From NCBI RefSeq assembly GCF_013369485.1, contig NZ_JABWEB010000029.1, forward strand, positions 1 through 53,423: 53,423 nt of DNA. The letters are read 5' to 3'. Below, piece after piece: positions 7,836-17,064 of the stretch. Each line of letters opens with the position of its first letter. Positions within the stretch are counted from its first letter, which is position 1. The notes beneath the pieces are model-generated. The model was not told the origin of the DNA. It did not search any database and saw only the letters and a program-made list of their open reading frames with translations. Source of the DNA: Massilia sp. BJB1822 (GTDB lineage: Bacteria > Pseudomonadota > Gammaproteobacteria > Burkholderiales > Burkholderiaceae_D). The position numbers were made by a program, and so were the translations under genes.

Positions 7836-9298
7836 ATACGCATTTGCTGGCTTTGCAGCTCATGGCGCTGCAGGGTTGTCTCGGGGCTTTCGACACGCTC
7901 TACCACCATGAACTGAGCGAGGCGCTGCCGCAGCGCGTGACGGCGCGCCTGGAGCTGTCGATCCACGCCGCGCGCTCCCTGATCTATAGCCTGCTGTTCA
8001 CCGGCCTGGCATTCTGGACCTGGCAGGGCGCCTGGGCCTGGGTGCTGCTTGGCCTGTTCGTGGTCGAAATCGTGCTGACCTTGTGGGACTTTGTGATTGA
8101 AGACCGCAGCCGCCTGCTGCCTGCCACCGAACGCGTGACGCATACGGTGCTGGCGGTTAATGGTGGCGCCTTTATCGCCCTGCTGGCAATGAATATGCCG
8201 CAATGGCAGGCCGCCGAAACCGGCCTGGCTTTTACGCAGCATGGCGGCCTAGGCGTCTTCCTGGCCTTGTGCGGCCTTGGTGTCGGCCTCTCGGGCTGGC
8301 GCGATGCGCTGGCGGCGCGCCGCTTATGGCGCCTGGCCGCCGGGGAGGAAAGCGTGGAGGAGACGCTGCGCTTCGGCAGCGGTGCCAAGCGCTTCCTGCT
8401 GACGGGCGGCACCGGCTTTATCGGCCAGCTGCTGGTGCAGGCCTTGCTGCGCGACGGCCATGAAGTGATCCTGCTGGCGCGCAGCCCGAAACAGGCGGCA
8501 TGGACCTTCGATGGCCGCGTAAGCTGCGTGGCGTCGCTGGACGAGCTACCCGCCGCCCGCCGCATCGATATCGTCGTCAATCTGGCCGGTGCCACCATTC
8601 TGGGCTGGCCCTGGACGGCGGCGCGGCGCGCCGAATTGCGCCGCAGCCGCGTGGCGCTGACGGAAAAGCTGGTGGCGTGGATGGCGCGCGCGGAACAGAA
8701 GCCTGACCTGCTGCTATCGGCTTCGGCCATCGGCTACTACGGCCGCCAAGCCGTGGACGATACGTCGGAATTGAACGAGGATGCGGCGCCGCAGGATATC
8801 TTCATGTCCCGCCTGTGCAGCGAATGGGAGCAGGCCGCGCGCGGCGCCGAAGCGCATGGCGTGACGGTGGCCCGCATGCGCTTTGCCCTGGTGCTGGGCC
8901 AGCGCGGCGCCTTGCCCATGCTGCTGCTGCCGGTGCGCCTGGGACTGGGCGGACGGCTGGGTAGCGGACGGCAGACCATGGCGTGGATTCATGTGCGGGA
9001 TTTGCTGGCGGGCATCGCCCACTTATGCTGCCTGAACGAGCAGAGGAAGCTGGCAAGCGGCGCTTTCAATTTCGCAGCGCCGGAATCGCTGCCGCAGCTG
9101 GAATTCAGCCGGACGGCGGCGCGCCTGGCGCACCGTCCCTGCCTGTTACCGACGCCGGCCTGGCCGCTGCGCCTGCTGCTGGGCGAGCAGACCGACTTGC
9201 TGCTGGAAGGGCAGCGCGCGGTGCCGCGGCGCTTGCAGGCCAGCGGCTTTCGCTTCCGCTATCCTGGCCTGCAGGGCGCGCTGGCCAGCTTGATGTGA
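7832..9298 (+). CDS. TIGR01777-type NAD(P)-dependent epimerase/reductase fused to a membrane domain
   Basis: A 488-aa fusion. Residues 1 to about 165 form an N-terminal membrane module with about four hydrophobic helices (LIYSLLFTGLAFWTW, AWVLLGLFVVEIVLTLW, then two more). The rest is a Rossmann-fold extended SDR of the TIGR01777 type: nucleotide motif LLTGGTGFIG near residue 190, the NLAGA segment, the family-typical SASAIGYYG and a C-terminal DUF1731-like region. The start ATG overlaps the DUF4166 stop and is preceded by GGAGGG. The membrane anchor places the reductase domain at the inner face of the cytoplasmic membrane. The substrate is unknown. Confidence 0.8.
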   Translation: MNTHLLALQLMALQGCLGAFDTLYHHELSEALPQRVTARLELSIHAARSLIYSLLFTGLAFWTWQGAWAWVLLGLFVVEIVLTLWDFVIEDRSRLLPATERVTHTVLAVNGGAFIALLAMNMPQWQAAETGLAFTQHGGLGVFLALCGLGVGLSGWRDALAARRLWRLAAGEESVEETLRFGSGAKRFLLTGGTGFIGQLLVQALLRDGHEVILLARSPKQAAWTFDGRVSCVASLDELPAARRIDIVVNLAGATILGWPWTAARRAELRRSRVALTEKLVAWMARAEQKPDLLLSASAIGYYGRQAVDDTSELNEDAAPQDIFMSRLCSEWEQAARGAEAHGVTVARMRFALVLGQRGALPMLLLPVRLGLGGRLGSGRQTMAWIHVRDLLAGIAHLCCLNEQRKLASGAFNFAAPESLPQLEFSRTAARLAHRPCLLPTPAWPLRLLLGEQTDLLLEGQRAVPRRLQASGFRFRYPGLQGALASLM

Positions 9299-9299
9299 T

Positions 9300-9824
9300 T
9301 TACTCGGCGTCCGGCAGCGGCTTTTGCGTGCGGCGCCAGCGCAGCAGGCCGGCGGAGAAGACGCCGATGAAGCCCAGCATCAGGCCAAAGGCGATGGCCC
9401 TGGCCGGCGCGCGCATCAGCGTCACTTGCGACATCGCTTGCGGGATGGCGGCGCGGCTGTTCATATACAGCTCGACGCCGATCGACAGCACGGCCGCCGC
9501 GAACAGCAGGCAGACCAGCATGCCGAAGCGCGGATAGGGCGTGAAGTAGAAGCGCAGGCCGCGATTTTCAAAGCGCGTGCGTTTCAGGCTGAATACGGCC
9601 AGCCAGCCGCCGCCGAGGGCGCCCGCCGCGAGGAAGGAGATGGCGCCGGTATCGGGCAGCATGGAGAAGCCCAGTGTCAGCAGCAGCGCGCCGCAGACCG
9701 CCACGCCCATGACATGGCGCCAGGCCAGCGATTCCTGCCGCCTGAAGATCTGTTTCAGGCGCAGGTAAATGCGCCATACCAGCAGGGGAATCAGGATGAG
9801 CAGGGCAAGAGTGGTCAGTTCCAT
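9300..9824 (-). CDS. unknown integral membrane protein
   Basis: A 174-aa protein with about four or five predicted membrane helices: LALLILIPLLVWRIYL at the start, VAVCGALLLTLGF, ISFLAAGALGGGWLAVF, MLVCLLFAAAVLSIGVEL and AIAFGLMLGFIGVFSAGLL at the end. Between helices is a basic segment followed by YFTPYPRFG. I do not recognise a characterised family. The ATG at 9824 is preferred over a TTG 24 bases upstream. The stop lies 1 base from the stop of the convergent reductase gene, so it is not part of that operon. Confidence 0.7.
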   Translation of the reverse strand: MELTTLALLILIPLLVWRIYLRLKQIFRRQESLAWRHVMGVAVCGALLLTLGFSMLPDTGAISFLAAGALGGGWLAVFSLKRTRFENRGLRFYFTPYPRFGMLVCLLFAAAVLSIGVELYMNSRAAIPQAMSQVTLMRAPARAIAFGLMLGFIGVFSAGLLRWRRTQKPLPDAE

Positions 9825-9954
9825 GTAGGCGGTCGCGGAAATCGGCAAAAACAGGATTGTACAGGGATCGGCTTTGTAACTTTATGTGATTGACATTTGG
9901 CAGTCGCTTGCCCAAACTCGTCCGTTCCTTTCCAAAACGAATGAACGGAACACC

Positions 9955-12402
9955 ATGATTTCTCGTACTTCCCCGCTGCTGGCCATGGGCCTGATCGCCG
10001 CCGCGCCGCTGGCTGGCGCTCAGACCGCGTATCAGACACCGCCCGCAGCACTGCAAGCCATTGTCGATGCGCCGCGTCCACCGCAGCTGAAACTGAGCCC
10101 GAAACGCAATCTGGCCGCCATGATCGCTACCCCGGCCTTGCCGGGCATCGCCGAAGTGGCCCAGCCCGAGCTGAAGCTGGCCGGCCTGCGCATCCATCCG
10201 CGCAGCTATTCCAGCAGCCGCTTCAATTTCGGTTCCGGCCTGGCCCTGCTCGATATCGACACGCAGAAGGAAGTGCAGATCGCCGGCCTGCCGCAGAACC
10301 TGCGCCTGGCGGAAATGGCCTGGTCGCCCGACCAGCGCTATCTGGCTTTCACCCATCTGGGCAAGGACGATGGCGTCAAGGCCGCCGGCATGGAGCTGTG
10401 GCTGGTGGACGTGGCGGCGCGCAGCGCGAAGAAGCTGCTGAACCAGCCGCTGAACACCGTGATGGACAAGGGCTTCCACTGGCTGCCCGACAACAAGGGC
10501 CTGCTGGTGCAGCTGAAGCCGGCCGGGAACCACGTGCCGCCTGTCGGCACGGGCATTCCGACCGGCCCTGCCACCCAGGACAGCGCGCCCGGCGGCACCA
10601 AGCAGCTGCGCACCTATCAGGATCTGCTGAAGAACGAGGCGGATGCCAAGCTGTTCGAACACTACATTACCGTGCAGCTGGCGACGGTGGACCTGAACGG
10701 CAAGGCCAAATTGATCGGCAAGCCGGAGCAGTTCTCCGAAGTGAGCATTTCGCCCGACGGCAAACATCTGTTGACCGAGGTGCTGGAGCGTCCCTATTCC
10801 TATCTGGTGCCGGCCAACGATTTCGCCAAGCGCGTTGAAGTGCGCGCGCTAGATGGCAAGGTTGAACACACCGTCGCCAAACTGCCTTTGCAGGAAGGTC
10901 TGCCACCGGGTAACGATGCGGTGCCGACCGGCGTGCGCCACCCAAGCTGGCGTTCCGACGCGCCAGCCACCCTGGTCTGGGCCGAAGCCCAGGACGGCGG
11001 CGACCCGGCGCAGAAAGCCGAGATCCGCGACGCTGTGTACATGCAGGCCGCGCCGTTCACCACCGCGCCACGTCTGCTGGCGAAACTGGGCAGCCGCTAT
11101 GCCGGCATCGTCTGGGGCCGCGGCGACGTGGCCCTGCTGAATGAGCGCTGGTGGAAGAACCGCGCCGCCAAGCAGTGGAAGATCGCGCCCGACCAGGCCG
11201 CGAGCGCGCCGGAACTGGTCTGGTCCGGTTCTTCGGAAGACCGCTACAACGATCCGGGCAAGCCTGTGACCCGTCCCGACGCGGCCGGCCATGCGCGCCT
11301 GGTGCTGGGCGCCGACAACACCATCCTGCTGGCGGGCGCCGGCGCCACTCCGGAAGGCGAGCGTCCCTTCGTCGACCGTTTCAGCCTGAACACCAAGAAG
11401 AAGGAACGCCTGTTCCAGAGCGAAGCGCCGTACTACGAGAACGTGCTGGCGGTGCTGAACGACGACGGCAGCCGCCTGCTGTCGACGCGCGAATCGCCAA
11501 GCGAGCGTCCTAATTTCTACCTGCGCCAGCTGGGCGCGGGCAGCGCCGCGCAACTGACGGCCCTGACCCATATGCCGCATCCGCTGCCGCAGTTGAAGGA
11601 TGTGCAGAAAGAGCAGATCCGCTACAAGCGCGCCGACGGTGTCGACCTGACCGCCAATCTGATGCTGCCGCCGAACTACGACGTCAAGCGCGACGGCCCG
11701 CTGCCGCTGCTGATGTGGGCTTATCCGCAGGAGTTCAAGTCGGCCAGCGCCGCCAGCCAGACCACCGGCTCGCCGTATAAATTCAACGCCGTCAGCTACT
11801 GGGGACCGGCCGCCTTCCTCGCCATGGGTTATGCGGTGCTGGACAACCCATCCTTCCCGATCGTGGGCAAGGGCGATGAAGAGCCGAACGACACGTATCT
11901 GCCGCAGCTGGTGGCCGATGCCGAAGCGGCGGTGGACGAGGTGGTGCGGCGCGGCGTGGCCGAACGCCACCGCATCGCCATCGGCGGCCATTCCTATGGC
12001 GCGTTCATGACGGCCAATCTGCTGGCCCATACCCGCCTGTTCCGCGCCGGCATTGCGCGCAGCGGCGCGTACAACCGCACCTTGACCCCGTTCGGCTTCC
12101 AGTCGGAAGACCGGCCGTTCTGGAAGGCGCAGTCCACCTACCAGACCATGTCGCCTTTCAATAACGCCGACAAGATCAAGGATGCGCTGATGCTGATCCA
12201 CGGTGAGCAGGATAATAACTCCGGCACCTTCCCGATCCAGAGCGAGCGCATGTTCCAGGCCGTGAAAGGCCTGGGCGGCACGGCAAGGCTGGTGATGCTG
12301 CCGAACGAATCGCACGCCTATCGCGCGCGCGAATCGATCATGCACATGCTGTATGAATCCAACCAGTGGCTGGACAAATACGTCAAGAACGCCAAGCCCT
12401 GA
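9955..12402 (+). CDS. exported S9 family serine peptidase (glutamyl-endopeptidase-like)
   Basis: An 815-aa predicted periplasmic peptidase. A signal peptide (MISRTSPLLAMGLIAAAPLAGAQ) precedes a long beta-propeller-like region (about residues 60-560) with WD40-like strands such as AWSPDQRYLAFTHLG. The C-terminal alpha/beta hydrolase domain has the nucleophile Ser680 in GGHSYGAFM, an Asp in HGEQDNNSG and a His in NESHAYR. The long propeller and the catalytic-domain segment DNPSFPIVGKGDEEPNDTY recall the glutamyl endopeptidase branch of S9, though specificity cannot be read off. The ATG at 9955 is chosen because it begins the signal peptide; an upstream in-frame start at 9886 would add a non-hydrophobic leader. 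Confidence 0.85.
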   Translation: MISRTSPLLAMGLIAAAPLAGAQTAYQTPPAALQAIVDAPRPPQLKLSPKRNLAAMIATPALPGIAEVAQPELKLAGLRIHPRSYSSSRFNFGSGLALLDIDTQKEVQIAGLPQNLRLAEMAWSPDQRYLAFTHLGKDDGVKAAGMELWLVDVAARSAKKLLNQPLNTVMDKGFHWLPDNKGLLVQLKPAGNHVPPVGTGIPTGPATQDSAPGGTKQLRTYQDLLKNEADAKLFEHYITVQLATVDLNGKAKLIGKPEQFSEVSISPDGKHLLTEVLERPYSYLVPANDFAKRVEVRALDGKVEHTVAKLPLQEGLPPGNDAVPTGVRHPSWRSDAPATLVWAEAQDGGDPAQKAEIRDAVYMQAAPFTTAPRLLAKLGSRYAGIVWGRGDVALLNERWWKNRAAKQWKIAPDQAASAPELVWSGSSEDRYNDPGKPVTRPDAAGHARLVLGADNTILLAGAGATPEGERPFVDRFSLNTKKKERLFQSEAPYYENVLAVLNDDGSRLLSTRESPSERPNFYLRQLGAGSAAQLTALTHMPHPLPQLKDVQKEQIRYKRADGVDLTANLMLPPNYDVKRDGPLPLLMWAYPQEFKSASAASQTTGSPYKFNAVSYWGPAAFLAMGYAVLDNPSFPIVGKGDEEPNDTYLPQLVADAEAAVDEVVRRGVAERHRIAIGGHSYGAFMTANLLAHTRLFRAGIARSGAYNRTLTPFGFQSEDRPFWKAQSTYQTMSPFNNADKIKDALMLIHGEQDNNSGTFPIQSERMFQAVKGLGGTARLVMLPNESHAYRARESIMHMLYESNQWLDKYVKNAKP

Positions 12403-12466
12403 ACAGGCGCGTAGAATAAGGGTTCATGCAGTCTTGCCTAGGTAACTATTTTTACCGGAGTCGAAC

Positions 12467-12649
12467 ATGAACCCTTGCATCCCTCCCGAGTACCGGGCGC
12501 ACCGCGCGCCCGATCTGCCGGTGCCGGTGGATGAGCCGCAGCCCGAGCCGCAGCCCGTCCACCCCCACCATCCCAACGCGCCCGTCCCGCAGGACGATCC
12601 TGTGCCCGACCATAATCCCAGCGCGCAGCGCGCCACCATCCGGCTTTAG
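12467..12649 (+). CDS. small proline-rich protein
   Basis: A 60-aa ORF with ribosome site CCGGAG 7 bases before the ATG. About a quarter of the residues are Pro, alternating with Glu, Gln, Asp, Val and His (DEPQPEPQPVHPHHPNAP), so it is probably disordered. There is no signal peptide. Its stop TAG (12647-12649) overlaps the stop codon of the convergent tamB. No family is recognised. The good ribosome site and the compositional bias support a real gene, but low-complexity small ORFs in GC-rich DNA can be spurious. Confidence 0.55.
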   Translation: MNPCIPPEYRAHRAPDLPVPVDEPQPEPQPVHPHHPNAPVPQDDPVPDHNPSAQRATIRL

Positions 12650-15600
12650 TCGAAGGCCCAGGTATACAGCACGTCGAGCGCGTTGTTGGTGCCGGTCTGG
12701 AACTGCAGGGTGATGCGCGAATTGAGCTTGTAGCGCAGCTTGACCAGGCTGGTGGCGCTGCCCGTGCCCTGCTCAAAGCTGAGGTAAGCGCGCGAGGACA
12801 GGCGCTTGCCGACCGTGACCACCGTGCTTTCCAGCCCCTTGGCCTGCGACACGCCCAGTTCGTCCAGTCCCACCTTGTTGGCCAGGCTGCCGCCGCTGCC
12901 GCCGAACAGCGCGCCCGCCGCTGTGCCGAGCAAGCCCATTTCATTGCCCGCCACATCGGCCATGCCGTGGCCTAGCACCAGCCAGGAAAGCTTCTCGCTG
13001 TCCGGCACCGTGGGCGTGGAAACCAGCTTGGCCGATGGCGCCAGCGCCGTGCCGCGCACTTCGACGCCCGCTTCCACATTGGTTTCGCTGAGCTGGCTGT
13101 CTTCGGGACGCTTGCGCACGGCCAGGATATTCAGGCCCGGGTTGTCGTAAGCGCCAGTGAAGTTGATCACGCCGCGCTCGATGGCCAGGCGCTGGCCGTA
13201 AGCGGCATAGGTGCCGCTGGCTACGCGTATGCTGCCGGTCACGCGCGGCGCGCGCCGGTCCTGCACGCGCACCCGCACGGCGCCGGCCAACTGGGCGTCC
13301 AGGCCTTTGCCTTTGAGGTAGAAGTTGTCGCCCAGGTCCGCTTCCAGATCCACGTTCAGCGGCAGCGATTTGCCGTCGGCTTTCTGCGCTGGCTTGCTGC
13401 GGCCCAGGATCACCACGTCCTCGCTGATGGTGGGCGTGTCCTGCGAAGGCAGTTCGATCGAGGCGCGGTCGGCGCGGAACTTGCCGTCCAGCTGGAAGTG
13501 CTTGGCGTCGCGCACCAGGGTGCTGGAACCACTGAGCACCAGGGTGCGGTCGGGACGGGCCAGCACTTCGAGCTTGTCGGCCGCCAGCTTGAGCTGCATG
13601 GTGGCTTCGGCGTTGGCGAAGCGCAGCCAGCCGTCGGCCTGGGCGCTGCCTTGCACGCCTTCGAAGCGCAGGCGCTGCAACTGCAGCTGGTCGCCCGCCA
13701 ATTGCGCCTGCAATTGGCCGTTGCGCAGGCGGATGCCTTGCTCGGCCCAATTCACCACCAGCTTGTCGCCCGTGACACTGCCGTTCAGGGTCGGCGCGCC
13801 GACGGTGCCGGCGCCGCTGAAATTGGCTTTCAGCGCGCCGTCCAGTTCCAGGCTTGGTATGCCGATCAGCGGCGCCAGCCAGGCCAGCGAAGGCATGTCC
13901 ACATTGCCGCTCAGGGTCAGCGCGCTGTCGTGTGGGATGCGGCCGTCGCGCAGCTGGGCGGTGGCATCGGCGCTGGCCTTGCCGGCGCGCGCGCCATCCA
14001 GCAGCACTGTGGCGCGCAACTGGTTGCCCGCCACATTCACGCGGGTGTCGAGCTGGCGCAGGCCGAGGGCCACCGGCTTGTCGCCGCCGGTGACGGTGAT
14101 GTCGCCTTTCTCGCGGAAGATATGCAGGCTGCCGTCGAGTGCAGGAGCCGCGCCTTTGGCGGCGGGCGCCTGCATGTCCAGCGCCCAGTCGGCGCCGATG
14201 GTCAGGTCGCTGACGATGCTGTCGCGCCAAGCCTGCGACATCTGCGCCAGATAGCTGGCCGGCACGCCGGCCGCCGCACCGCGGCTGCGCCAGTGCACGC
14301 CATTCTTCTCCAGGTTCTCGATGCGCACGCTGCCATCGGGCAGCTTGATCGCGGCATTGGACAGGGCAATCTGTTCCGGCTTGGCCAGTCCGGCCGGCCC
14401 GCTGCCCGGCGCGGCGGCCAGGCGCAGCGGCGCCGGCGCTTGCAGCGTAAGGGCGTAGCGGCCCTTGTTCTGCAAGGCTTCCAGCGTGCCGTTCCAGGCA
14501 TCCTTGGCCCAGCCGCCGCGCAGGCGCAGGCTGGCGTCGAAGTCCTGGCTGACGGCGCTCAGTTGCAGGCTGTGCGCGCCGACTGTGCCGCTGCTTTGCA
14601 GGCGGGCGCGGTCCACTGTCGTTCCGGCTCCGGCGTAGCCGCTGATTTCCGCGTCTACTGCCAGCGCGTCGTTGGCTTCCATGCCGCCCAGATTGGCGCT
14701 GGCGCGCAGGGTTTTCAACTGATGCTGGCCGGGCAGGCGCAGGCTGCCGCCATCGAGGCTGAAGGCGAGGGCGGGACGGGTCATGCTGCCGCTCAGCGCG
14801 CCGCTGCCGCGCAACTGGCCGCCGAAGTCGGGGCCGAGGCTGGAGAGCTGTGGCGCATCGAGCTTCCATTCCAGCCGGTCCTTGGCGCCGCCGAAGCCGC
14901 CCTTGGCCTGCAAGGCGTTCGGTCCCAGATGCAGATCGAGGTCGGCGTTGTCGATGCGGGCCGCATCGGCCGTCAGGTAGGCATGGCCGGATAGCGGCGC
15001 GCCGGACAAGGTGGATGGCTGCAGTTTCAGATCGAGCTTGCCGCGCCAGTCCTCGGCCAGCCGTCCGCTGGCGCTGAACTCCGCGCCGATGCTGCCGCTT
15101 AGGCCGATGCCGAAAGCGGCCGGGTTGAAGCGGCTGGCGCTGCCCGCCACTTTCAGTTCGGGCTTGCGCTGGGCATCGAGTCCCACTTCGCCGCTGGCGT
15201 GCACCAGGCTGTCCGGTGCGCGCGTCTTCGCCGTGGACAGCGCGAGGCCGCGCGCATCGGCAGTGAAAGTGGAACGCGGCGCAGTGAAGCTGCCGCTGGC
15301 GACGCCGCTGGCATTCACAGCGCCCAGCAGGCTGCTGCTGACGACGGCCAATTGCGGCGCATCGAGCTTCCAGTTCAGACTATCGTTCGGCGCGCCGAAG
15401 CTGCCGCGCACTTCCGCCATATTCTTGCCCAGGGCCAGGCGCGCATCGACGGCGTGCACGCGCTGCGCGTCGGCCTGCAGCTTGCCTGCGCCGGACAGGG
15501 GTTGGCCCAGCAGGCGGCTTGGCTTGAAGGCGAAATCGGCCGCCACCTGCCAGGTTGGTTCCAGCTTGCCGCTGGCGCGCACCTCGGCATTCAGATCGGC

Positions 15601-17064
15601 GGCTGGATAGCTGCCCAGCGCCGCAGGATCGAAGCGCGAGGCCGTGGCCGTGGCCTTGAAGGCCTTGCCGTCTTTCAGGCTGGCTTCGCCGCTGGCGCTG
15701 ATGCTGCCCTGTTTCGCCAGCAGGCGCACTTGCTGCACGCGCAGCAGCTGGTCGGCCAGCGTGGCTTGCGCGTCCAGGCGCAGGCCGGCTTGCGCCAGCG
15801 CGGCGCTGAACAGATGCTGCTTGCCGTCGCTATGCGCTTTCAGTTCGCCGGCAATGGCCGTCTTGTTGGCGCTGGCGTGGATGGCGCTCAGGTCCAGGCG
15901 CTCGGTGTGCAGACGGAAGTCAGCCACTTCGATGGCGTTGCTGTCGGCATTGCGCTGCACGCTGCCGTTGCCCTGGAACTTGCCGGCCGCGCCGAGATCG
16001 ATCAATACCTCGTCCAAGGTGGCCTTCGCCAGCGTGCCGCCCAGGCGCGCGCCGACGCTGCGCAGCGGCAGGCGCTGCTTGTCCAACGGGCCGGCCTCGC
16101 CCTGGTTCATCAACGCCAGGCTGCCGGACAGCTTCTGTCCCGGCGCCACCGCCGCCTGCAGGTGCAGGTTCAGGTCGGCCTTCGGCCACAGCGGATCGAA
16201 ACGTGCCGGATCGACGCCGCGCGCCTTGATCTCGGCCGTGCGCAGGATCACCGGATCGAAAGGCGCCAACGTCAGCGTGGCCTCGCCATTGGCGTTCGGC
16301 GATGTGCCCTTGGCTTGCACTGTCAGCACTTCGAGATTGCCGCCGACGGTGGCGTCCAGCCGCGCGGGCTTCACGCCGGCCGGCGCGCCGGTCTGGCTCA
16401 GGCTCGCCTGGCCGTTCAGCGCGAAAGGCGCTTGCGTGGCGATGTTGGCCTGTGCGTCAACGCGGCCGATCTGCGTCAGCGCGCTGGCGTCCTTGAGCTG
16501 CCACTGCTTGCCGTCGCCCTGCAATTGCAGGCGCACGGCGCTGATGTCGTTGCGGCTATTGTCCGTGCCGAGCAGGGTCAGACGCTGCAGGCGCGCGTCG
16601 GCGATGCTGAGGCGGAAGGGCGGCGCCAGCGAGGCCGGCATGGTGGCCGGCTTGGAAGGGCCGATGCTGCGCACCGTCACGCCCTCCACATGCAGCTCGC
16701 TGATCGCAATGCCTTCCGAGAAGTACTGCAGGGGCGACCAGTTGATGTCGATATTGTCGGCCGTGACGATGCTGTCTTCGCTGCGGTAGACGATGTGGCC
16801 CAGGTGCATGCGCCCATAAAGCGAGCCGCTGACGCCGCTGACCACGATCTGGCCGCCGCTGGCGCTGGCGATCTGCTGCATCAGGCGCTGCAAGGTGGTT
16901 TCGCGGCCCAGCAGCCATAAGGCGCCGCCCAGCACCACGACGGTGGCGCCCGTGCCGATCAGGGTGCGGCGCAGCCAGCGCCGCTGCCGGCGAGGGGCGG
17001 GCGCGCTGTCAGGCGAGGCGGATGGCGCGGAAGGAGGGTTCTTGCTATCGTCCATATCAGCCAT
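12646..17064 (-). CDS. tamB: translocation and assembly module protein TamB
   Basis: A 1472-aa envelope protein of the TamB/AsmA-like superfamily. An N-terminal membrane anchor (about residues 33-53, LIGTGATVVVLGGALWLLG) is followed by more than 1,300 residues of repetitive beta-strand sequence with many small and hydrophobic residues, typical of the long hydrophobic groove spanning the periplasm. The C-terminal DUF490 region contains DNFYLKGKGLDAQLAGAVRV and ends in VLYTWAFD. TamB works with the outer-membrane protein TamA in assembling outer-membrane proteins and, with related AsmA-like proteins, in moving phospholipids to the outer membrane. The ATG at 17064 shares one base with the tamA stop, so the pair is translationally coupled. 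Confidence 0.93.
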   Translation of the reverse strand: MADMDDSKNPPSAPSASPDSAPAPRRQRRWLRRTLIGTGATVVVLGGALWLLGRETTLQRLMQQIASASGGQIVVSGVSGSLYGRMHLGHIVYRSEDSIVTADNIDINWSPLQYFSEGIAISELHVEGVTVRSIGPSKPATMPASLAPPFRLSIADARLQRLTLLGTDNSRNDISAVRLQLQGDGKQWQLKDASALTQIGRVDAQANIATQAPFALNGQASLSQTGAPAGVKPARLDATVGGNLEVLTVQAKGTSPNANGEATLTLAPFDPVILRTAEIKARGVDPARFDPLWPKADLNLHLQAAVAPGQKLSGSLALMNQGEAGPLDKQRLPLRSVGARLGGTLAKATLDEVLIDLGAAGKFQGNGSVQRNADSNAIEVADFRLHTERLDLSAIHASANKTAIAGELKAHSDGKQHLFSAALAQAGLRLDAQATLADQLLRVQQVRLLAKQGSISASGEASLKDGKAFKATATASRFDPAALGSYPAADLNAEVRASGKLEPTWQVAADFAFKPSRLLGQPLSGAGKLQADAQRVHAVDARLALGKNMAEVRGSFGAPNDSLNWKLDAPQLAVVSSSLLGAVNASGVASGSFTAPRSTFTADARGLALSTAKTRAPDSLVHASGEVGLDAQRKPELKVAGSASRFNPAAFGIGLSGSIGAEFSASGRLAEDWRGKLDLKLQPSTLSGAPLSGHAYLTADAARIDNADLDLHLGPNALQAKGGFGGAKDRLEWKLDAPQLSSLGPDFGGQLRGSGALSGSMTRPALAFSLDGGSLRLPGQHQLKTLRASANLGGMEANDALAVDAEISGYAGAGTTVDRARLQSSGTVGAHSLQLSAVSQDFDASLRLRGGWAKDAWNGTLEALQNKGRYALTLQAPAPLRLAAAPGSGPAGLAKPEQIALSNAAIKLPDGSVRIENLEKNGVHWRSRGAAAGVPASYLAQMSQAWRDSIVSDLTIGADWALDMQAPAAKGAAPALDGSLHIFREKGDITVTGGDKPVALGLRQLDTRVNVAGNQLRATVLLDGARAGKASADATAQLRDGRIPHDSALTLSGNVDMPSLAWLAPLIGIPSLELDGALKANFSGAGTVGAPTLNGSVTGDKLVVNWAEQGIRLRNGQLQAQLAGDQLQLQRLRFEGVQGSAQADGWLRFANAEATMQLKLAADKLEVLARPDRTLVLSGSSTLVRDAKHFQLDGKFRADRASIELPSQDTPTISEDVVILGRSKPAQKADGKSLPLNVDLEADLGDNFYLKGKGLDAQLAGAVRVRVQDRRAPRVTGSIRVASGTYAAYGQRLAIERGVINFTGAYDNPGLNILAVRKRPEDSQLSETNVEAGVEVRGTALAPSAKLVSTPTVPDSEKLSWLVLGHGMADVAGNEMGLLGTAAGALFGGSGGSLANKVGLDELGVSQAKGLESTVVTVGKRLSSRAYLSFEQGTGSATSLVKLRYKLNSRITLQFQTGTNNALDVLYTWAFD

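Noticed and set aside
6562..9298. JetD/MksG nuclease downstream of the SMC operon
   Set aside because: The genes that follow are a MarR-type regulator, a DUF4166 protein and a reductase. None has TOPRIM or nuclease features.
9886..9954. N-terminal extension of the S9 peptidase from the start at 9886
   Set aside because: It would put 23 polar residues before the signal peptide; the ATG at 9955 begins the signal peptide directly.
13498..14994. Long plus-strand frames inside tamB (13498-14994 and 15199-16920)
   Set aside because: They lack ribosome sites and motifs, are rich in Ala/Gly/Gln/Arg, and are antisense to a continuous TamB coding sequence.
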